A DNA stretch of 64,000 bases from an uncultured Oscillospiraceae bacterium (GTDB taxonomy: Bacteria > Bacillota > Clostridia > Oscillospirales > Ruminococcaceae), in the NCBI GenBank assembly GCA_910589145.1, contig CAJUSD010000009.1, forward strand, positions 25,649 through 89,648, given 5' to 3'. Shown piece by piece: positions 35,322 through 44,806 of the stretch (positions are counted from its first letter, which is position 1; each line of letters opens with the position of its first letter). The position numbers and the translations under genes are program-made. The notes under the pieces were generated by a model. That model was not told where the DNA came from. It made no database searches and worked only from the letters and a program-made list of their open reading frames with translations.

Positions 35322-35978
35322 ATGTGCCTTTTTGAAGCTAATACCACCCTGGTTATGGCAGGAGACTCTGTAACCGATGCAGGGCGTGCGCGCCCAGTTG
35401 CTGAAAACCGGAAAGAGGATTTAGGGAAAGGGTATCCAGCTCTGGTAGATGCGCTTTTATCCGCCTGCCGTCCAGATCTGCAAATGCGTATTATTAACGC
35501 AGGGGTTAGCGGTAATACCAGCAGCCATTTGCTGGAGCGGTGGGATGAGGATGTATTATCTTTTCACCCTGACTATGTGTCCTGTATGATTGGAATTAAC
35601 GATATCTGGCGGCAGTTTGACAATCCCCATTTGTATCATCGGCATGTAGATTTTAATACCTTTCTAAAAAATTATGAAAAGCTGATTTCATGTACAGTTC
35701 CCAAGGTAAAGGCGATGCTTGTAATATCCTGTTGTTATATGGAGCCTAATCGTGACGAGCCTTTCCGTGCTATGGTCGATCAATATAACGCTGGAGCACA
35801 GAAACTCTGTGATAAATATGGGGCTATTTATGTAGATGCTATGGCGGCGTTTGATAAGGGTATGGAATTTTATCATCCCTGTTTCTATACTTGGGATCAT
35901 GTTCACCCACAGCTTGGAGGGCATATGGTAATTGCCAAATCGTTTTTAAAGACTGCCGGTATCTCTTTGGACAATTAA
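35322..35978 (+). CDS. SGNH/GDSL-family hydrolase
   Basis: Esterase or lipase-type hydrolase, cytoplasmic (no signal peptide). Block I is TTLVMAGDSVTDAGR with the nucleophile Ser near residue 15; block II Gly in NAGVSGNTSSHL; block III Asn in CMIGINDIWRQ; block V catalytic Asp and His in TWDHVHPQLGGH near 205. All four are intact. 218 residues. I choose the ATG at 35322 (AAAGGAGCGG seven bases upstream) over the TTG at 35316. Resembles rhamnogalacturonan-acetylesterase-like members; substrate unknown. Confidence 0.88.
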   Translation: MCLFEANTTLVMAGDSVTDAGRARPVAENRKEDLGKGYPALVDALLSACRPDLQMRIINAGVSGNTSSHLLERWDEDVLSFHPDYVSCMIGINDIWRQFDNPHLYHRHVDFNTFLKNYEKLISCTVPKVKAMLVISCCYMEPNRDEPFRAMVDQYNAGAQKLCDKYGAIYVDAMAAFDKGMEFYHPCFYTWDHVHPQLGGHMVIAKSFLKTAGISLDN

Positions 35979-35993
35979 GGTGCTTTAAACACA

Positions 35994-36032
35994 AAAAGGA
36001 CTTGTTTCAGATTATGAAACAAGTCCTTTTGC
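35994..36032. terminator. Bidirectional terminator
   Basis: Perfect 16-bp stem AAAAGGACTTGTTTCA / TGAAACAAGTCCTTTT with a 5-base loop, between convergent genes. Confidence 0.9.
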
Positions 36033-36086
36033 ATTTATTTTATGAGTTTGGAAGGTAAAGATAACATTGTACCCGCAAATTAGCGT

Positions 36087-37430
36087 TTATTTAAATTCGT
36101 ATTCCGCAGGGGTGGAACACTGCTGTTCTGCACGAACCTTTGAAATACGCCGCTCCACCATACTCACTACTGTAAACTGTATGTTTTCCAATTCCACTCT
36201 GGCAAGCTCCCCTGTACGTGGGATATGCCCTAACTGCTCTGTTATATAGCCGCCAAGAGTATCGTATTCAGAATCCTCCGGGAATACAATGTCAAACAGT
36301 CTTTCAACATCTTCAATGGAAGTAGTTCCATCTATTAGGTAGATATGGTCTCCCACACGGGAAATCTGTTCTTCCTCTTCGTCGTATTCGTCTTGAATAT
36401 TTCCAACAATAGATTCCAAAAGGTCTTCCATTGTTACAAGGCCGGAGGTTCCCCCATATTCATCAATTACGATTGCCATTTGCAGCTTTTTTGTTTTAAG
36501 CTGTTGGAAAAGTTCCTCACAACTGTTTGATTCTGGCACAAACAAAGCCTTCCGTATATGATTTCGTATCTGGAATCCATCTGCTGGCTGTATCGCAAAC
36601 CCCAATAGGTCTTTTACATAAAGAATGCCTATGATATTGTCAATATCCTCTTCGTAAACCGGCATGCGGGAATAACCTTCCTCAGTTGCCAGCCGGATAA
36701 TTTCGTCCAACCCTGCATCAACTGGCACTGCTATTATTTCTGTCCGGTGGGTCATAAGCTCTCCGGCAGTACGGTCATCAAACTCAAAAATATTGTTAAT
36801 CATTTCTTTTTCGCTTTTTTCAATTGTGCCGGACTCATTACCTATATCAACCATCAAACGAATTTCTTCTTCTGTTACCTCTTCCTGCATATGTTTTGGA
36901 TCATATCCCATCACCCGTAGAATCCCATCTGACAAAAATGCTGGTATTGCCGAGAAAGGACGAAATATATGATAGGTTATAATTAATGGTTTTGCGAGCG
37001 CTGCTGCAGTCTTTTCTGGATGCAGCGCCACCAAACGATGAGGAAGCACCCGCATAAGCGTCACTACCAGAAATACCAAAAGCAATACCATTCCTGCTGC
37101 AGAGATAATATAGGCTGAACTTGTATCTCCATATTCCCCCTGAAAAAAACCTCTCACAAGCTTAGAAAAAATATGCAGCGCCCCCGCCGCAATGCAAAAG
37201 CTGCTTAGGGTTAATCCCAGATGAACCGTAATGAAGAAACGAATGGGGGAATTTAAAAGAGGCTGGATTTTTTCTCCTATCTGCAGCATTTTCTTTTCTT
37301 CCAGTAGCTTTTTTAGTTTCCCTTCATTTAGGTTGGAAATTGCAGCATCTCCTGCTGTAAGAAATGTACCCAGCAGCAACGCCGCTAGGATAATCGTGAT
37401 GGATGGCCATATACCACCGTCCGGGTTCAT
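36087..37430 (-). CDS. CNNM/CorC-family (hemolysin-like) membrane protein
   Basis: Membrane protein of the DUF21-CBS-CorC_HlyC group, implicated in Mg2+ or other divalent cation handling. An N-terminal DUF21 block with three to four membrane segments (about residues 8-28, 58-80, 100-125) precedes two CBS domains. These contain MTHRTEIIAVPVDAGLDEII and VIDEYGGTSGLVTMEDLLES. The C-terminal CorC domain (DTLGGYITEQLGHIP) follows. 447 residues is typical. ATG at 37430 follows AAAAGGAGA. Own promoter at 37490-37518. Confidence 0.92.
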   Translation of the reverse strand: MNPDGGIWPSITIILAALLLGTFLTAGDAAISNLNEGKLKKLLEEKKMLQIGEKIQPLLNSPIRFFITVHLGLTLSSFCIAAGALHIFSKLVRGFFQGEYGDTSSAYIISAAGMVLLLVFLVVTLMRVLPHRLVALHPEKTAAALAKPLIITYHIFRPFSAIPAFLSDGILRVMGYDPKHMQEEVTEEEIRLMVDIGNESGTIEKSEKEMINNIFEFDDRTAGELMTHRTEIIAVPVDAGLDEIIRLATEEGYSRMPVYEEDIDNIIGILYVKDLLGFAIQPADGFQIRNHIRKALFVPESNSCEELFQQLKTKKLQMAIVIDEYGGTSGLVTMEDLLESIVGNIQDEYDEEEEQISRVGDHIYLIDGTTSIEDVERLFDIVFPEDSEYDTLGGYITEQLGHIPRTGELARVELENIQFTVVSMVERRISKVRAEQQCSTPAEYEFK

Positions 37431-37489
37431 AATCAGTCTCCTTTTCTGTTGGCGCAGTATTTTGATTTCTCAAGCGCCTTGTTCTCTCC

Positions 37490-37518
37490 ATTATACGAAA
37501 CCTTTCCTTGGCTGTCAA
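37490..37518 (-). promoter_or_regulatory. Consensus promoter of the CNNM gene
   Basis: Minus strand TTGACA (37513-37518), 17-base spacer, TATAAT (37490-37495). Confidence 0.9.
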
Positions 37519-37557
37519 ATTGATTGTTGGACAGTTTTTGGCCAAAATACCCTGATT

Positions 37558-37577
37558 TTCCCTGGATATACAGGGAA
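37558..37577. promoter_or_regulatory. Inverted repeat, possible operator between divergent genes
   Basis: TTCCCTG, GATATA, CAGGGAA: a perfect 7-bp inverted repeat 40 bases upstream of the CNNM -35 region. The rest of 37578-37870 shows no gene. Confidence 0.4.
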
Positions 37578-37871
37578 TTTACAGTTTACTCTGTTTTATA
37601 ATTCTGGATTATGTAAAAACGTTTATAAGAACAGAAAATTTTTCTGGCTGATGGTTTAGGATAACTAGGCGGTAACTCAAATTGAATGCTGCAGTTTTCA
37701 CTTTTCTTTGTATGCTGAGCAGGATCATATGTGATTACAAACAAAGGAAAACCAAAGCCCTAATATTTGTTTGTACTTCCATATTGCTTATATACAGGCC
37801 GCCTAATATCTCCAGTATCCTCATATAATAAAAAATCACAAAAGAATTTTTTCCAATTACCTAAAAAACCA

Positions 37872-37900
37872 TTTACAAGGCGGCTTAAACGTGTTAAAAT
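37872..37900 (+). promoter_or_regulatory. Promoter of nifJ
   Basis: TTTACA (37872-37877), 17-base spacer, TAAAAT (37895-37900). It leaves a 5' UTR of about 200 nt that includes a small palindrome AGGGACAGTGTCCCT near 38017. Confidence 0.75.
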
Positions 37901-38110
37901 CTACCTATAAAGAGAACTGACATGAAAAGCTACTCGCGGATTCCGGCAGTCCCTCTCATGTTTTTTAAGAGGAATGAGCCCAAGGAATCGGCCTGGTAGT
38001 TTTCTTTGCGTGTCAAGGGACAGTGTCCCTAAAAAGCGGAATAGAGCAGCGGTTCTCTCTGCCTAAATGTTTCCGGTTCTGAAAGAAAAATCCCAAAGGG
38101 AGGAAAAATC

Positions 38111-41100
38111 ATGGCAAGAAAAATGAAAACCATGGACGGTAACAATGCTGCCGCACACGTATCATATGCGTTTACAGATGTAGCGGCAATTTACCCCATT
38201 ACACCGTCCTCCACCATGGCGGAAGTTACCGACCAGTGGGCGGCAAACGGCTTGAAGAACGTCTTTGGCAATACCGTTAAGGTTGTGGAGATGCAGTCTG
38301 AAGCCGGCGCTGCAGGCGCGGTGCACGGTTCTCTGTCAGCGGGTGCGCTGACCACCACTTATACTGCATCTCAGGGCCTGCTCCTGATGATCCCCAATAT
38401 GTATAAAATCGCAGGCGAACTTCTTCCCGGCGTGTTCCATGTGTCGGCGCGTACTTTGGCTTCCCATGCACTTTCCATTTTTGGCGACCATCAGGACGTG
38501 TATGCCTGCCGCCAGACCGGATTCGCTATGTTATGCTCCAGCAGTGTACAGGAAGTTATGGACTTGGGCGCTGCCGCTCATTTGTCCGCTATTAAGGGTA
38601 AGGTTCCTTTCCTGCACTTCTTTGATGGTTTCCGCACTTCCCATGAAATTCAGAAAATTGAAATCTGGGATTTCGAAGACCTTAAAGATATGCTCGATAT
38701 GGATGCTGTCAATGATTTCCGTAAACACGCCATGAATCCTGAGCGTCCTTTCCTGAAAGGTACTGCCCAGAACTCGGATGTGTTCTTCCAAGCCAGAGAA
38801 GCCTGCAACCAGTACTATGATGCTGTTCCCGGCATCGTAGAAGAATACCTGAACAAGATTAACGACAAGATTGGTACAGATTATAAGCTGTTCAATTATG
38901 TAGGTGCACCTGATGCGGAACATATTGTAATTGCTATGGGTTCTGTCTGCGAAACTGTAGAGGAAACCATCAATGCCCTCAATGCACAGGGCCATAAATA
39001 CGGTTTGGTAAAGGTTCGCCTGTACCGTCCGTTCTCCGCTAAACATCTGGTGGAAGCTATTCCTGCTACTGCCAAGACCATTTCCGTTATCGACCGTACC
39101 AAAGAACCCGGCGCATTGGGCGAGCCTCTGTATCAGGATGTTGTCACTGCCCTCAAAGGCACCAAGTTTGACAGTGTTCCTGTTTACGGTGGACGTTACG
39201 GCCTGGCTTCCAAGGACACCACCCCTGCTGATATTGCAGCAGTTTACAAGAATGCTGAAGCTGCAGCCCCCAAGGCGCCCTTCACCATTTCAATCAACGA
39301 CGATGTCACCCATCTTTCCCTGGCTCCTATTGAAGTGGAGGACACCACTCCCGCTGGAACTACAAGCTGTAAGTTCTGGGGTCTTGGCTCCGATGGTACA
39401 GTTGGCGCCAACAAGAATTCCATTAAGATCATTGGTGACCACACCGATATGTACGCTCAGGCTTACTTCGCATACGACTCTAAGAAGTCCGGCGGTGTAA
39501 CTGTTTCTCATCTTCGTTTCGGCAAATCACCCATTAAGTCCACTTACCTGATTAACAAGGCTAACTTTGTGGCCTGCCACAACCCCGCCTATATCGGTAA
39601 ATATGACATGGTCCAGGATTTGAAGGACGGCGGAACTTTCCTTCTTAACTGCGCTTGGGATGAGGCAGAGATTGAAAAGAGACTGCCTGCTGCTGACAAG
39701 CAGTATATGCAGAAGCACAACATTCAGTTCTATGTCATCGATGGCGTGGAGCTGGGCAAGCAGATCGGTTTGGGCAGCCGCATCAATACCATCCTGCAAT
39801 CCGCTTTCTTCAAGCTGGCTGACATTATCCCCGCTGACCAGGCTGTTCAGTATATGAAAGACGCTGCCCTGAAATCCTACGGGAAGAAGGGTGAAGCTGT
39901 CGTCAACATGAACTATCAGGCTATTGAGCGCGGCGCACAGGAAGTAAAGAAAATTGAAATTCCCGCTTCCTGGGCTAATGCAGTTGATGAGAAGGCCGAG
40001 AGCGTTGTTAAGGGCGAGGCATCTCCTCTGGTAGAATATGTAGCCAATATTCAGGACGCTATCAATGGTCAGAGAGGCGACAAGCTTCCTGTTTCCGCCT
40101 TTGAGAAATATGTAGACGGTGTGTTCCCTGTAGGCTCCTCTGCTTACGAGAAACGCGGTATCGCTGTTGATGTTCCTGTTTGGAACCCTGACAATTGTAT
40201 TCAGTGTAACTTCTGTTCTTATGTTTGTCCTCATGCAGTTATCCGTCCTGTCGTTATGACTGCGGACGAAGCTGCCAAGGCTCCCGCTGCAACCAAGCTG
40301 CTGGATATGACCGGTATGCCTGGCTACAAGTTCGGTATGACTGTTTCTGTGATGGACTGCACCGGTTGCGGAAGCTGTGTCAATGTATGCCCTGGCAAGA
40401 AGGGCAACAAGGCTCTGTCTTTGGCATCCCTGGACAGCCAGACCGAGCAGCAGGAAGTATTTGCCTATGGCTTCGACCTGCCTGTTAAACCAGAAGTCAA
40501 CGAAAAATTCAAGGACTCCACTGTTAAGGGCAGCCAGTTCAAGCAGCCTCTGCTTGAGTTCTCCGGCGCCTGTGCAGGCTGCGGCGAAACTCCTTACGCC
40601 AAGCTGACCACTCAGCTGTTCGGCGATCGCATGTTCATTGCCAATGCTACTGGATGTTCTTCTATCTGGGCTGGTTCTTCCCCTGCAACTCCTTACACCG
40701 TTAATAAGCAGGGCTTTGGTCCCGCATGGGCTAACTCCCTGTTTGAAGATAACGCCGAGTTCGGCCTTGGTATTTTCTATGCTCAGAAGCACCTCCGCGA
40801 TGTTACCATCAAGAAAGTAGAAGCTCTGGCTGAGAAGGCTGAGGGCACTGTCAAGGCTGCCATTGACGAGTTCCTGGCAACCAAGGAAGACAGCAAGCTG
40901 AACAAGATTGCTGCCGCCAAGCTGATCTCCGAGTTGGAAGCCTGCGGCTGCAACGAGAGCAAGGAAATCCTGGCTGACAAGGAATACCTGGCGAAGAATT
41001 CCGTCTGGATCTTTGGCGGCGACGGCTGGGCCTATGATATCGGTTTTGGCGGCCTCGACCATGTAATCGCCTCTGGTGAAGATGTGAACATCCTGGTATT

Positions 41101-41656
41101 TGACACCGAAGTTTACTCCAACACCGGCGGTCAGTCCTCCAAGTCCACCAACACCGGCGCTGTTGCTCAGTTCGCCGCTGCTGGTAAGGAAGTGAAGAAG
41201 AAGGATTTGGCGGGTATTGCCATGAGTTATGGTTATGTTTACGTTGCCCATGTTGCTATGGGTGCGGATTATAACCAATGTATCAAGGCATTCACCGAGG
41301 CGGAGAGCTATCATGGACCTTCTATCATCATTGCTTATGCACCTTGTATCAACCATGGTATCAAGGGTGGTATGTCCATTGCTCAGACCGAGATCAAGAA
41401 GGCTGTTGAGGCCGGTTATTGGCACAACTACCGCTTCGACCCCAGGCTGGCTGTTGAGGGCAAGAATCCCTTCCAGCTGGATAGCAAGGCTCCTACCGCT
41501 GCTTACAGCGACTTTATCAAGAGCGAAGTCCGGTACAGCTCCCTGCAGAGGGCGTTCCCGGATCGCGCAAAGGATCTGTTTGCTAAGGCTGAGGACAATG
41601 CGGTTAAGAGATATGAATATCTTCAGAGGCTTTCCAAGCTGTATGATGCTGACTAA
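38111..41656 (+). CDS. nifJ: Pyruvate:ferredoxin (flavodoxin) oxidoreductase
   Basis: Converts pyruvate and CoA to acetyl-CoA and CO2, passing electrons to ferredoxin; the key catabolic step of fermenting anaerobes. Single-chain form of 1181 residues. N-terminal pyrimidine domain with YPITPSSTMAE and EAGAAGAVHGSLSAGALTTT; then two 4Fe-4S clusters, CIQCNFCSYVCP near residue 697 and CTGCGSCVNVCP near 752. The TPP domain begins CAGCGETPYAKL and has GGDGWAYDIGFGGLDH and VYSNTGGQSSKST near 1005. Codon use is strongly biased to C/G-ending codons, unlike neighbours, as expected for a highly expressed gene. AAAGGGAGG precedes the ATG; a terminator follows. Confidence 0.98.
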   Translation: MARKMKTMDGNNAAAHVSYAFTDVAAIYPITPSSTMAEVTDQWAANGLKNVFGNTVKVVEMQSEAGAAGAVHGSLSAGALTTTYTASQGLLLMIPNMYKIAGELLPGVFHVSARTLASHALSIFGDHQDVYACRQTGFAMLCSSSVQEVMDLGAAAHLSAIKGKVPFLHFFDGFRTSHEIQKIEIWDFEDLKDMLDMDAVNDFRKHAMNPERPFLKGTAQNSDVFFQAREACNQYYDAVPGIVEEYLNKINDKIGTDYKLFNYVGAPDAEHIVIAMGSVCETVEETINALNAQGHKYGLVKVRLYRPFSAKHLVEAIPATAKTISVIDRTKEPGALGEPLYQDVVTALKGTKFDSVPVYGGRYGLASKDTTPADIAAVYKNAEAAAPKAPFTISINDDVTHLSLAPIEVEDTTPAGTTSCKFWGLGSDGTVGANKNSIKIIGDHTDMYAQAYFAYDSKKSGGVTVSHLRFGKSPIKSTYLINKANFVACHNPAYIGKYDMVQDLKDGGTFLLNCAWDEAEIEKRLPAADKQYMQKHNIQFYVIDGVELGKQIGLGSRINTILQSAFFKLADIIPADQAVQYMKDAALKSYGKKGEAVVNMNYQAIERGAQEVKKIEIPASWANAVDEKAESVVKGEASPLVEYVANIQDAINGQRGDKLPVSAFEKYVDGVFPVGSSAYEKRGIAVDVPVWNPDNCIQCNFCSYVCPHAVIRPVVMTADEAAKAPAATKLLDMTGMPGYKFGMTVSVMDCTGCGSCVNVCPGKKGNKALSLASLDSQTEQQEVFAYGFDLPVKPEVNEKFKDSTVKGSQFKQPLLEFSGACAGCGETPYAKLTTQLFGDRMFIANATGCSSIWAGSSPATPYTVNKQGFGPAWANSLFEDNAEFGLGIFYAQKHLRDVTIKKVEALAEKAEGTVKAAIDEFLATKEDSKLNKIAAAKLISELEACGCNESKEILADKEYLAKNSVWIFGGDGWAYDIGFGGLDHVIASGEDVNILVFDTEVYSNTGGQSSKSTNTGAVAQFAAAGKEVKKKDLAGIAMSYGYVYVAHVAMGADYNQCIKAFTEAESYHGPSIIIAYAPCINHGIKGGMSIAQTEIKKAVEAGYWHNYRFDPRLAVEGKNPFQLDSKAPTAAYSDFIKSEVRYSSLQRAFPDRAKDLFAKAEDNAVKRYEYLQRLSKLYDAD

Positions 41657-41685
41657 TTGTCTGTTAGCAGCTTAAAGCAATAGGG

Positions 41686-41723
41686 ATGCCCTCCTCATTG
41701 AAAGATGGGGAGGGCATTTTTTA
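41686..41723 (+). terminator. Terminator of nifJ
   Basis: ATGCCCTCCTC / GGGGAGGGCAT with a 10-base loop and TTTTTT. Confidence 0.9.
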
Positions 41724-41775
41724 TTAAAGCAGATTTATGAGTATAGCCTACAATGGATTAAAAAGGTTTGAAAAG

Positions 41776-41890
41776 TTCGACTTCTGCTGAACCGAACCCG
41801 GCAGGGTTTGACGGATCTCAAAGCTTTGTCTTGTAGCTATTCAGTAAACCATAAAGTTAAGAAAAGGGGTTTCATTGAATTCACATTAAA
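41776..41890. repeat. Decayed dispersed intergenic repeat, copy B
   Basis: Opens with a GTTC...GAAC palindrome, then GGTTTGACGGATCTCAAAGC, later AGTAAACCATAAAG and TTTCATTGAATTCACATT. The order and several 7-20 base blocks are shared with 3209-3365; the AAACCAT.ATAAAG block recurs at about 23884. Confidence 0.6.
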
Positions 41891-41961
41891 TCCATCAGAA
41901 GGGATAGACTTCTTTGGTTTTTTGTCTAATTCATAATATATTAATAAAAGAAGGAATAAAT

Positions 41962-42522
41962 ATGGTACTTGATTCTAACCAAGTTGATGTATTGAAAAAT
42001 TTTTGTGCTCTTATACTTTGCGGGCATCATGAAGAAGTATTCAATCGCTGTAAAGATTGTTTAGAAAATGCGGTTAATGGGTATGGCGGTATTCCTAATG
42101 TTTTATATGTACTTTCCGGGCATGACATCGATCCAGATGATCTATTTGGAAATGTTGCCGATCAGAACAAACAGCTTGTAAAACCACAATACTATTTTGT
42201 TTCCTCTGATGCCGGCGCACCGGCTCTGGAGGACTTTTTCTGGTTTATTGAAAATATTAAGACAGCACGAGGACTTGATTTTACTATAAATAAGGAAAAA
42301 TTTTCGGATGATGATTGTATTGTAGAATGGTTGGCAGAGCTTTCAGCACAATTAAAAGATTTATATATTGTTGATTTTGATGGAGCAAGTGAGGATTATC
42401 ATTTTACCATTATGAATAAAGATGATTGTGAAAAAGCAAGGGACTTATTTAAAAGAATGACAGACCATATAGATGATTATCCATATACCTCTTTTGTGAT
42501 AACAAGTGATTTTCAGGGATAA
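41962..42522 (+). CDS. Hypothetical acidic protein, 186 residues
   Basis: Not recognised. A soluble, acidic protein with few charges at the N-terminus (LDSNQVDVLKNFCALILCGH), a Cys-containing helix, and a mixed alpha/beta remainder (WLAELSAQLKDLYIVDFDGA, YHFTIMNKDDCEKARDLFKRM). It resembles the small SMI1-like or immunity-type cytosolic proteins only in size and acidity. ATG 41962 follows GAAGGA six bases upstream; the frame to 41914 lacks an SD. It is followed by a hairpin, so it looks like a single-gene unit. Confidence 0.65.
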   Translation: MVLDSNQVDVLKNFCALILCGHHEEVFNRCKDCLENAVNGYGGIPNVLYVLSGHDIDPDDLFGNVADQNKQLVKPQYYFVSSDAGAPALEDFFWFIENIKTARGLDFTINKEKFSDDDCIVEWLAELSAQLKDLYIVDFDGASEDYHFTIMNKDDCEKARDLFKRMTDHIDDYPYTSFVITSDFQG

Positions 42523-42581
42523 GCTACAAGCAAATAATCGATTATAGAGAAGCAGCAAAGCAGTTTTACTACAAGACAGTT

Positions 42582-42615
42582 AAGGCTGGAAAACATTAGA
42601 AATGTTTTTCAGCTT
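42582..42615 (+). terminator. Possible terminator after the hypothetical gene
   Basis: CTGGAAAACATT and AATGTTTTTCAG form a hairpin with one mismatch, followed by a T-rich stretch. Confidence 0.55.
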
Positions 42616-42806
42616 ACATTTTCATTTTAATACACCTGCTAATGGTACTGTGTCTGTTAGACTATACAACAAATAAAATAACCTAGTTTTATAACTATTA
42701 TATCAGAGATTAAGATGTTTTTTCTCCAGTTTCTCTATGGATTTCTTAAGGCTTTCCTACAAGAAAAAAGGAATAGAGTTAAAAAATGATTTAATGAATG
42801 ATTCAG

Positions 42807-42835
42807 TTGATTCTGTGGTATTTACAGGGTATAAT
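42807..42835 (+). promoter_or_regulatory. Promoter of the PD-(D/E)XK gene
   Basis: TTGATT (42807-42812), 17-base spacer, TATAAT (42830-42835). Confidence 0.75.
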
Positions 42836-42870
42836 AAAAAGGGGAACCAGGACATCCAAGGAGGCATTTC

Positions 42871-43833
42871 ATGGACACAGAAATTAAAAATGCATTAAAA
42901 GCAGCAGATAAAGAAGCTCAATACGATGAAAAAGCTAAACGCATTTTGGGGAACAAATATATCCTTGCAAATATTATGATCCGTACAATAGATGAATTTA
43001 AGGGTATGTGTCCAAGGGAAGTAGTATCCTATATTGAAGGAGAACCTTATATCAGTACAATTCCAGTGGAGCCTGGGCTGACCAATAAAGATAAAGAAGG
43101 TCAGCGGGTGACGGGCTTTAATACGGAAAGTACAGAAATTAATGAGGGAATAATCCGATTTGACATAATATTTTATGTGCGCCTGAAAGATGGAATTGCA
43201 CAGATTATAGTAAACATTGAAATGCAGAAGAACTTACCTAACAAATATAAATTGCTGAACAGGGCTGTTTTTTATGTATGCAGGCTGATTTCCTCCCAGA
43301 AGGAGCGGGATTTTGTCAACACCAATTATGACGATATCAAGCAGGTATACAGTATCTGGATTTGTACAAACATGAAAGAGGATAGTATGAAATATGTCCG
43401 TCTGGCAGGAGAGAACATCCTAGGTGAAGATTGTTGGGAAGGCGGAACGAACCTGTTGAACATTGTAATGATTGGCTTATCCAATGAACTGCCGGAGCAT
43501 GATGAAAAATATCAACTTCATCGGTTGTTAGGCGTATTGCTTTCGTCAAAGCTTGATGTGCAGAAGAAGCTGAATATTATAAATAGTGAATATGAAGTGC
43601 CAATAGAAACGAATATCAGGAAAGAGGTTGATTCTATGTGTAACTTAGGTCAGGGAATCAGGGAACAGGGATGGATAGAGGGACGGATAGAAGGACGAAG
43701 GGAAGGTGCAGCAGAGATTATAATGAATATGTATCAAAAGGGATTTTCCTTAGAACAGATAGCGGATATTGTAAACAGGACGACAGAAGAAGTAAGCAAA
43801 ATAATTGAACATAGCAAAATGATCCGCTCATAA
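42871..43833 (+). CDS. PD-(D/E)XK nuclease-family (Rpn/PDDEXK_2) protein
   Basis: Member of the Rpn/YhgA-like group often annotated as transposase; in E. coli such proteins are DNA endonucleases promoting recombination. The nuclease core shows GIIRFDIIFYVRL (the Asp) followed by IVNIEMQ (the E-x-Q element) near residues 95-120, with NRAVFYVCRLISSQ after. The C-terminus has the usual GIREQGWIEGRIEGRREG repeat-like stretch and an HTH-like end (SLEQIADIVNRTTEEVSKI). 320 residues looks complete. SD AAGGAGG. No terminal inverted repeats or partner gene seen, so it is a solitary copy. Confidence 0.85.
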   Translation: MDTEIKNALKAADKEAQYDEKAKRILGNKYILANIMIRTIDEFKGMCPREVVSYIEGEPYISTIPVEPGLTNKDKEGQRVTGFNTESTEINEGIIRFDIIFYVRLKDGIAQIIVNIEMQKNLPNKYKLLNRAVFYVCRLISSQKERDFVNTNYDDIKQVYSIWICTNMKEDSMKYVRLAGENILGEDCWEGGTNLLNIVMIGLSNELPEHDEKYQLHRLLGVLLSSKLDVQKKLNIINSEYEVPIETNIRKEVDSMCNLGQGIREQGWIEGRIEGRREGAAEIIMNMYQKGFSLEQIADIVNRTTEEVSKIIEHSKMIRS

Positions 43834-43853
43834 TTTGGGTAAAAGCCTTAATA

Positions 43854-43892
43854 AAAACCGGAAGACTAATAAACACATCTTCCGGTTTTTTT
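43854..43892 (+). terminator. Terminator of the PD-(D/E)XK gene
   Basis: AAAACCGGAAGA / TCTTCCGGTTTT with a 12-base loop and a T-run. The next 250 bases to 44145 hold no recognisable gene. Confidence 0.88.
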
Positions 43893-44145
43893 CTATTATG
43901 ACTCTTTTTCAGCAGGGGAATGAAAAGTACAAAGAAAAAGGCCAATCAGAATAAAAACAGCCACAAAATATTCCGGGATATATCAAATACGAATCAGAAC
44001 ATAAAAAAATAATCCACTTTCTTCTATCAAACCCATTCAAAAATCAGCGTAGAAATTCCGATCAATCAGGATCCATATCCGATAAAGATGAAAACCAAAC
44101 AACAGAAATATCCAGGCTTTATAAGGTTTTATCCTTTTCATAATT

Positions 44146-44562
44146 TCAACGTTTTTTGTTCGGCCTTCTCTTAACAGCAAGCAACTTCAGAAAGTCATCA
44201 AACATGGAAGTATTGACAGGATGATACATAACCCACTTACCATCATGATAGGTTTTGGATTCATCGTAGATTTTTTGGACATCTTCAGAAAGGTTCTCCC
44301 TGATTACCTCAAACTTTGCCCTTTCTTCTTTTCCAAAGATAATTAAGAAACCAATATCATTTTCTCTGGCATACAGTGTACACAGGGTCTTACCTCCCCG
44401 GCGGTATTTGTATTCATAAGTCCATGTTTTTCCACCTTTGGCCCATAGATGATCCATTTCATATTTTTCATCTATAATAGTACATAGCCCTTTCCATACA
44501 TTGTATAATTGCGAACCAAGCAGTACAGCCATATCCTCAGCAACAGGAACCTTTTCAAGCAT
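44146..44562 (-). CDS. DUF3788 family protein
   Basis: Small cytosolic protein of unknown function. The 138 residues show the DUF3788 pattern: a central WTYEYKYRRGGKTLCTLYAR strand pair, then GFLIIFGKEERAKFE, and the end YHDGKWVMYHPVNTSMFDDFLKLL. ATG at 44562 follows AAAGGGAG. Basic C-terminal tail (KRRPNKKR). It is the only minus-strand gene between nifJ and the riboflavin transporter. Confidence 0.8.
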   Translation of the reverse strand: MLEKVPVAEDMAVLLGSQLYNVWKGLCTIIDEKYEMDHLWAKGGKTWTYEYKYRRGGKTLCTLYARENDIGFLIIFGKEERAKFEVIRENLSEDVQKIYDESKTYHDGKWVMYHPVNTSMFDDFLKLLAVKRRPNKKR

Positions 44563-44731
44563 AATTTTTACTCCCTTTTATTAATCTCTTCTCCATAAGA
44601 ATTTTTTAAGCATCAGCTTAAGAAGTGTAAGAACTACTTTTCCTAATCTGTAGCTCTGTAAATTTAATTATATTTAATTTTCCTGGATGATACAAGCGTA
44701 TTAACCTAACTTTCTTTTTCCTCTTTTCATC

Positions 44732-44760
44732 TTGACACTAAAAGATATCTTCTCTACAAT
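44732..44760 (+). promoter_or_regulatory. Promoter of the first GNAT gene
   Basis: TTGACA (44732-44737), 17-base spacer, TACAAT (44755-44760), about 45 bases before the ATG. Confidence 0.85.
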
Positions 44761-44806
44761 AAAACTAGCGTTTTCAAAATATCATAGACAAAAGAGATGA
44801 TTCGTT

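Noticed and set aside
39527..41425. 632-codon open frame antisense to nifJ
   Set aside because: It follows from the strong codon bias of nifJ. It has no recognisable domain and lies wholly inside a certain gene.
42871..43833. Intact insertion sequence around the PD-(D/E)XK gene
   Set aside because: The gene has its own promoter and terminator, and I saw no flanking terminal inverted repeats or target duplication.
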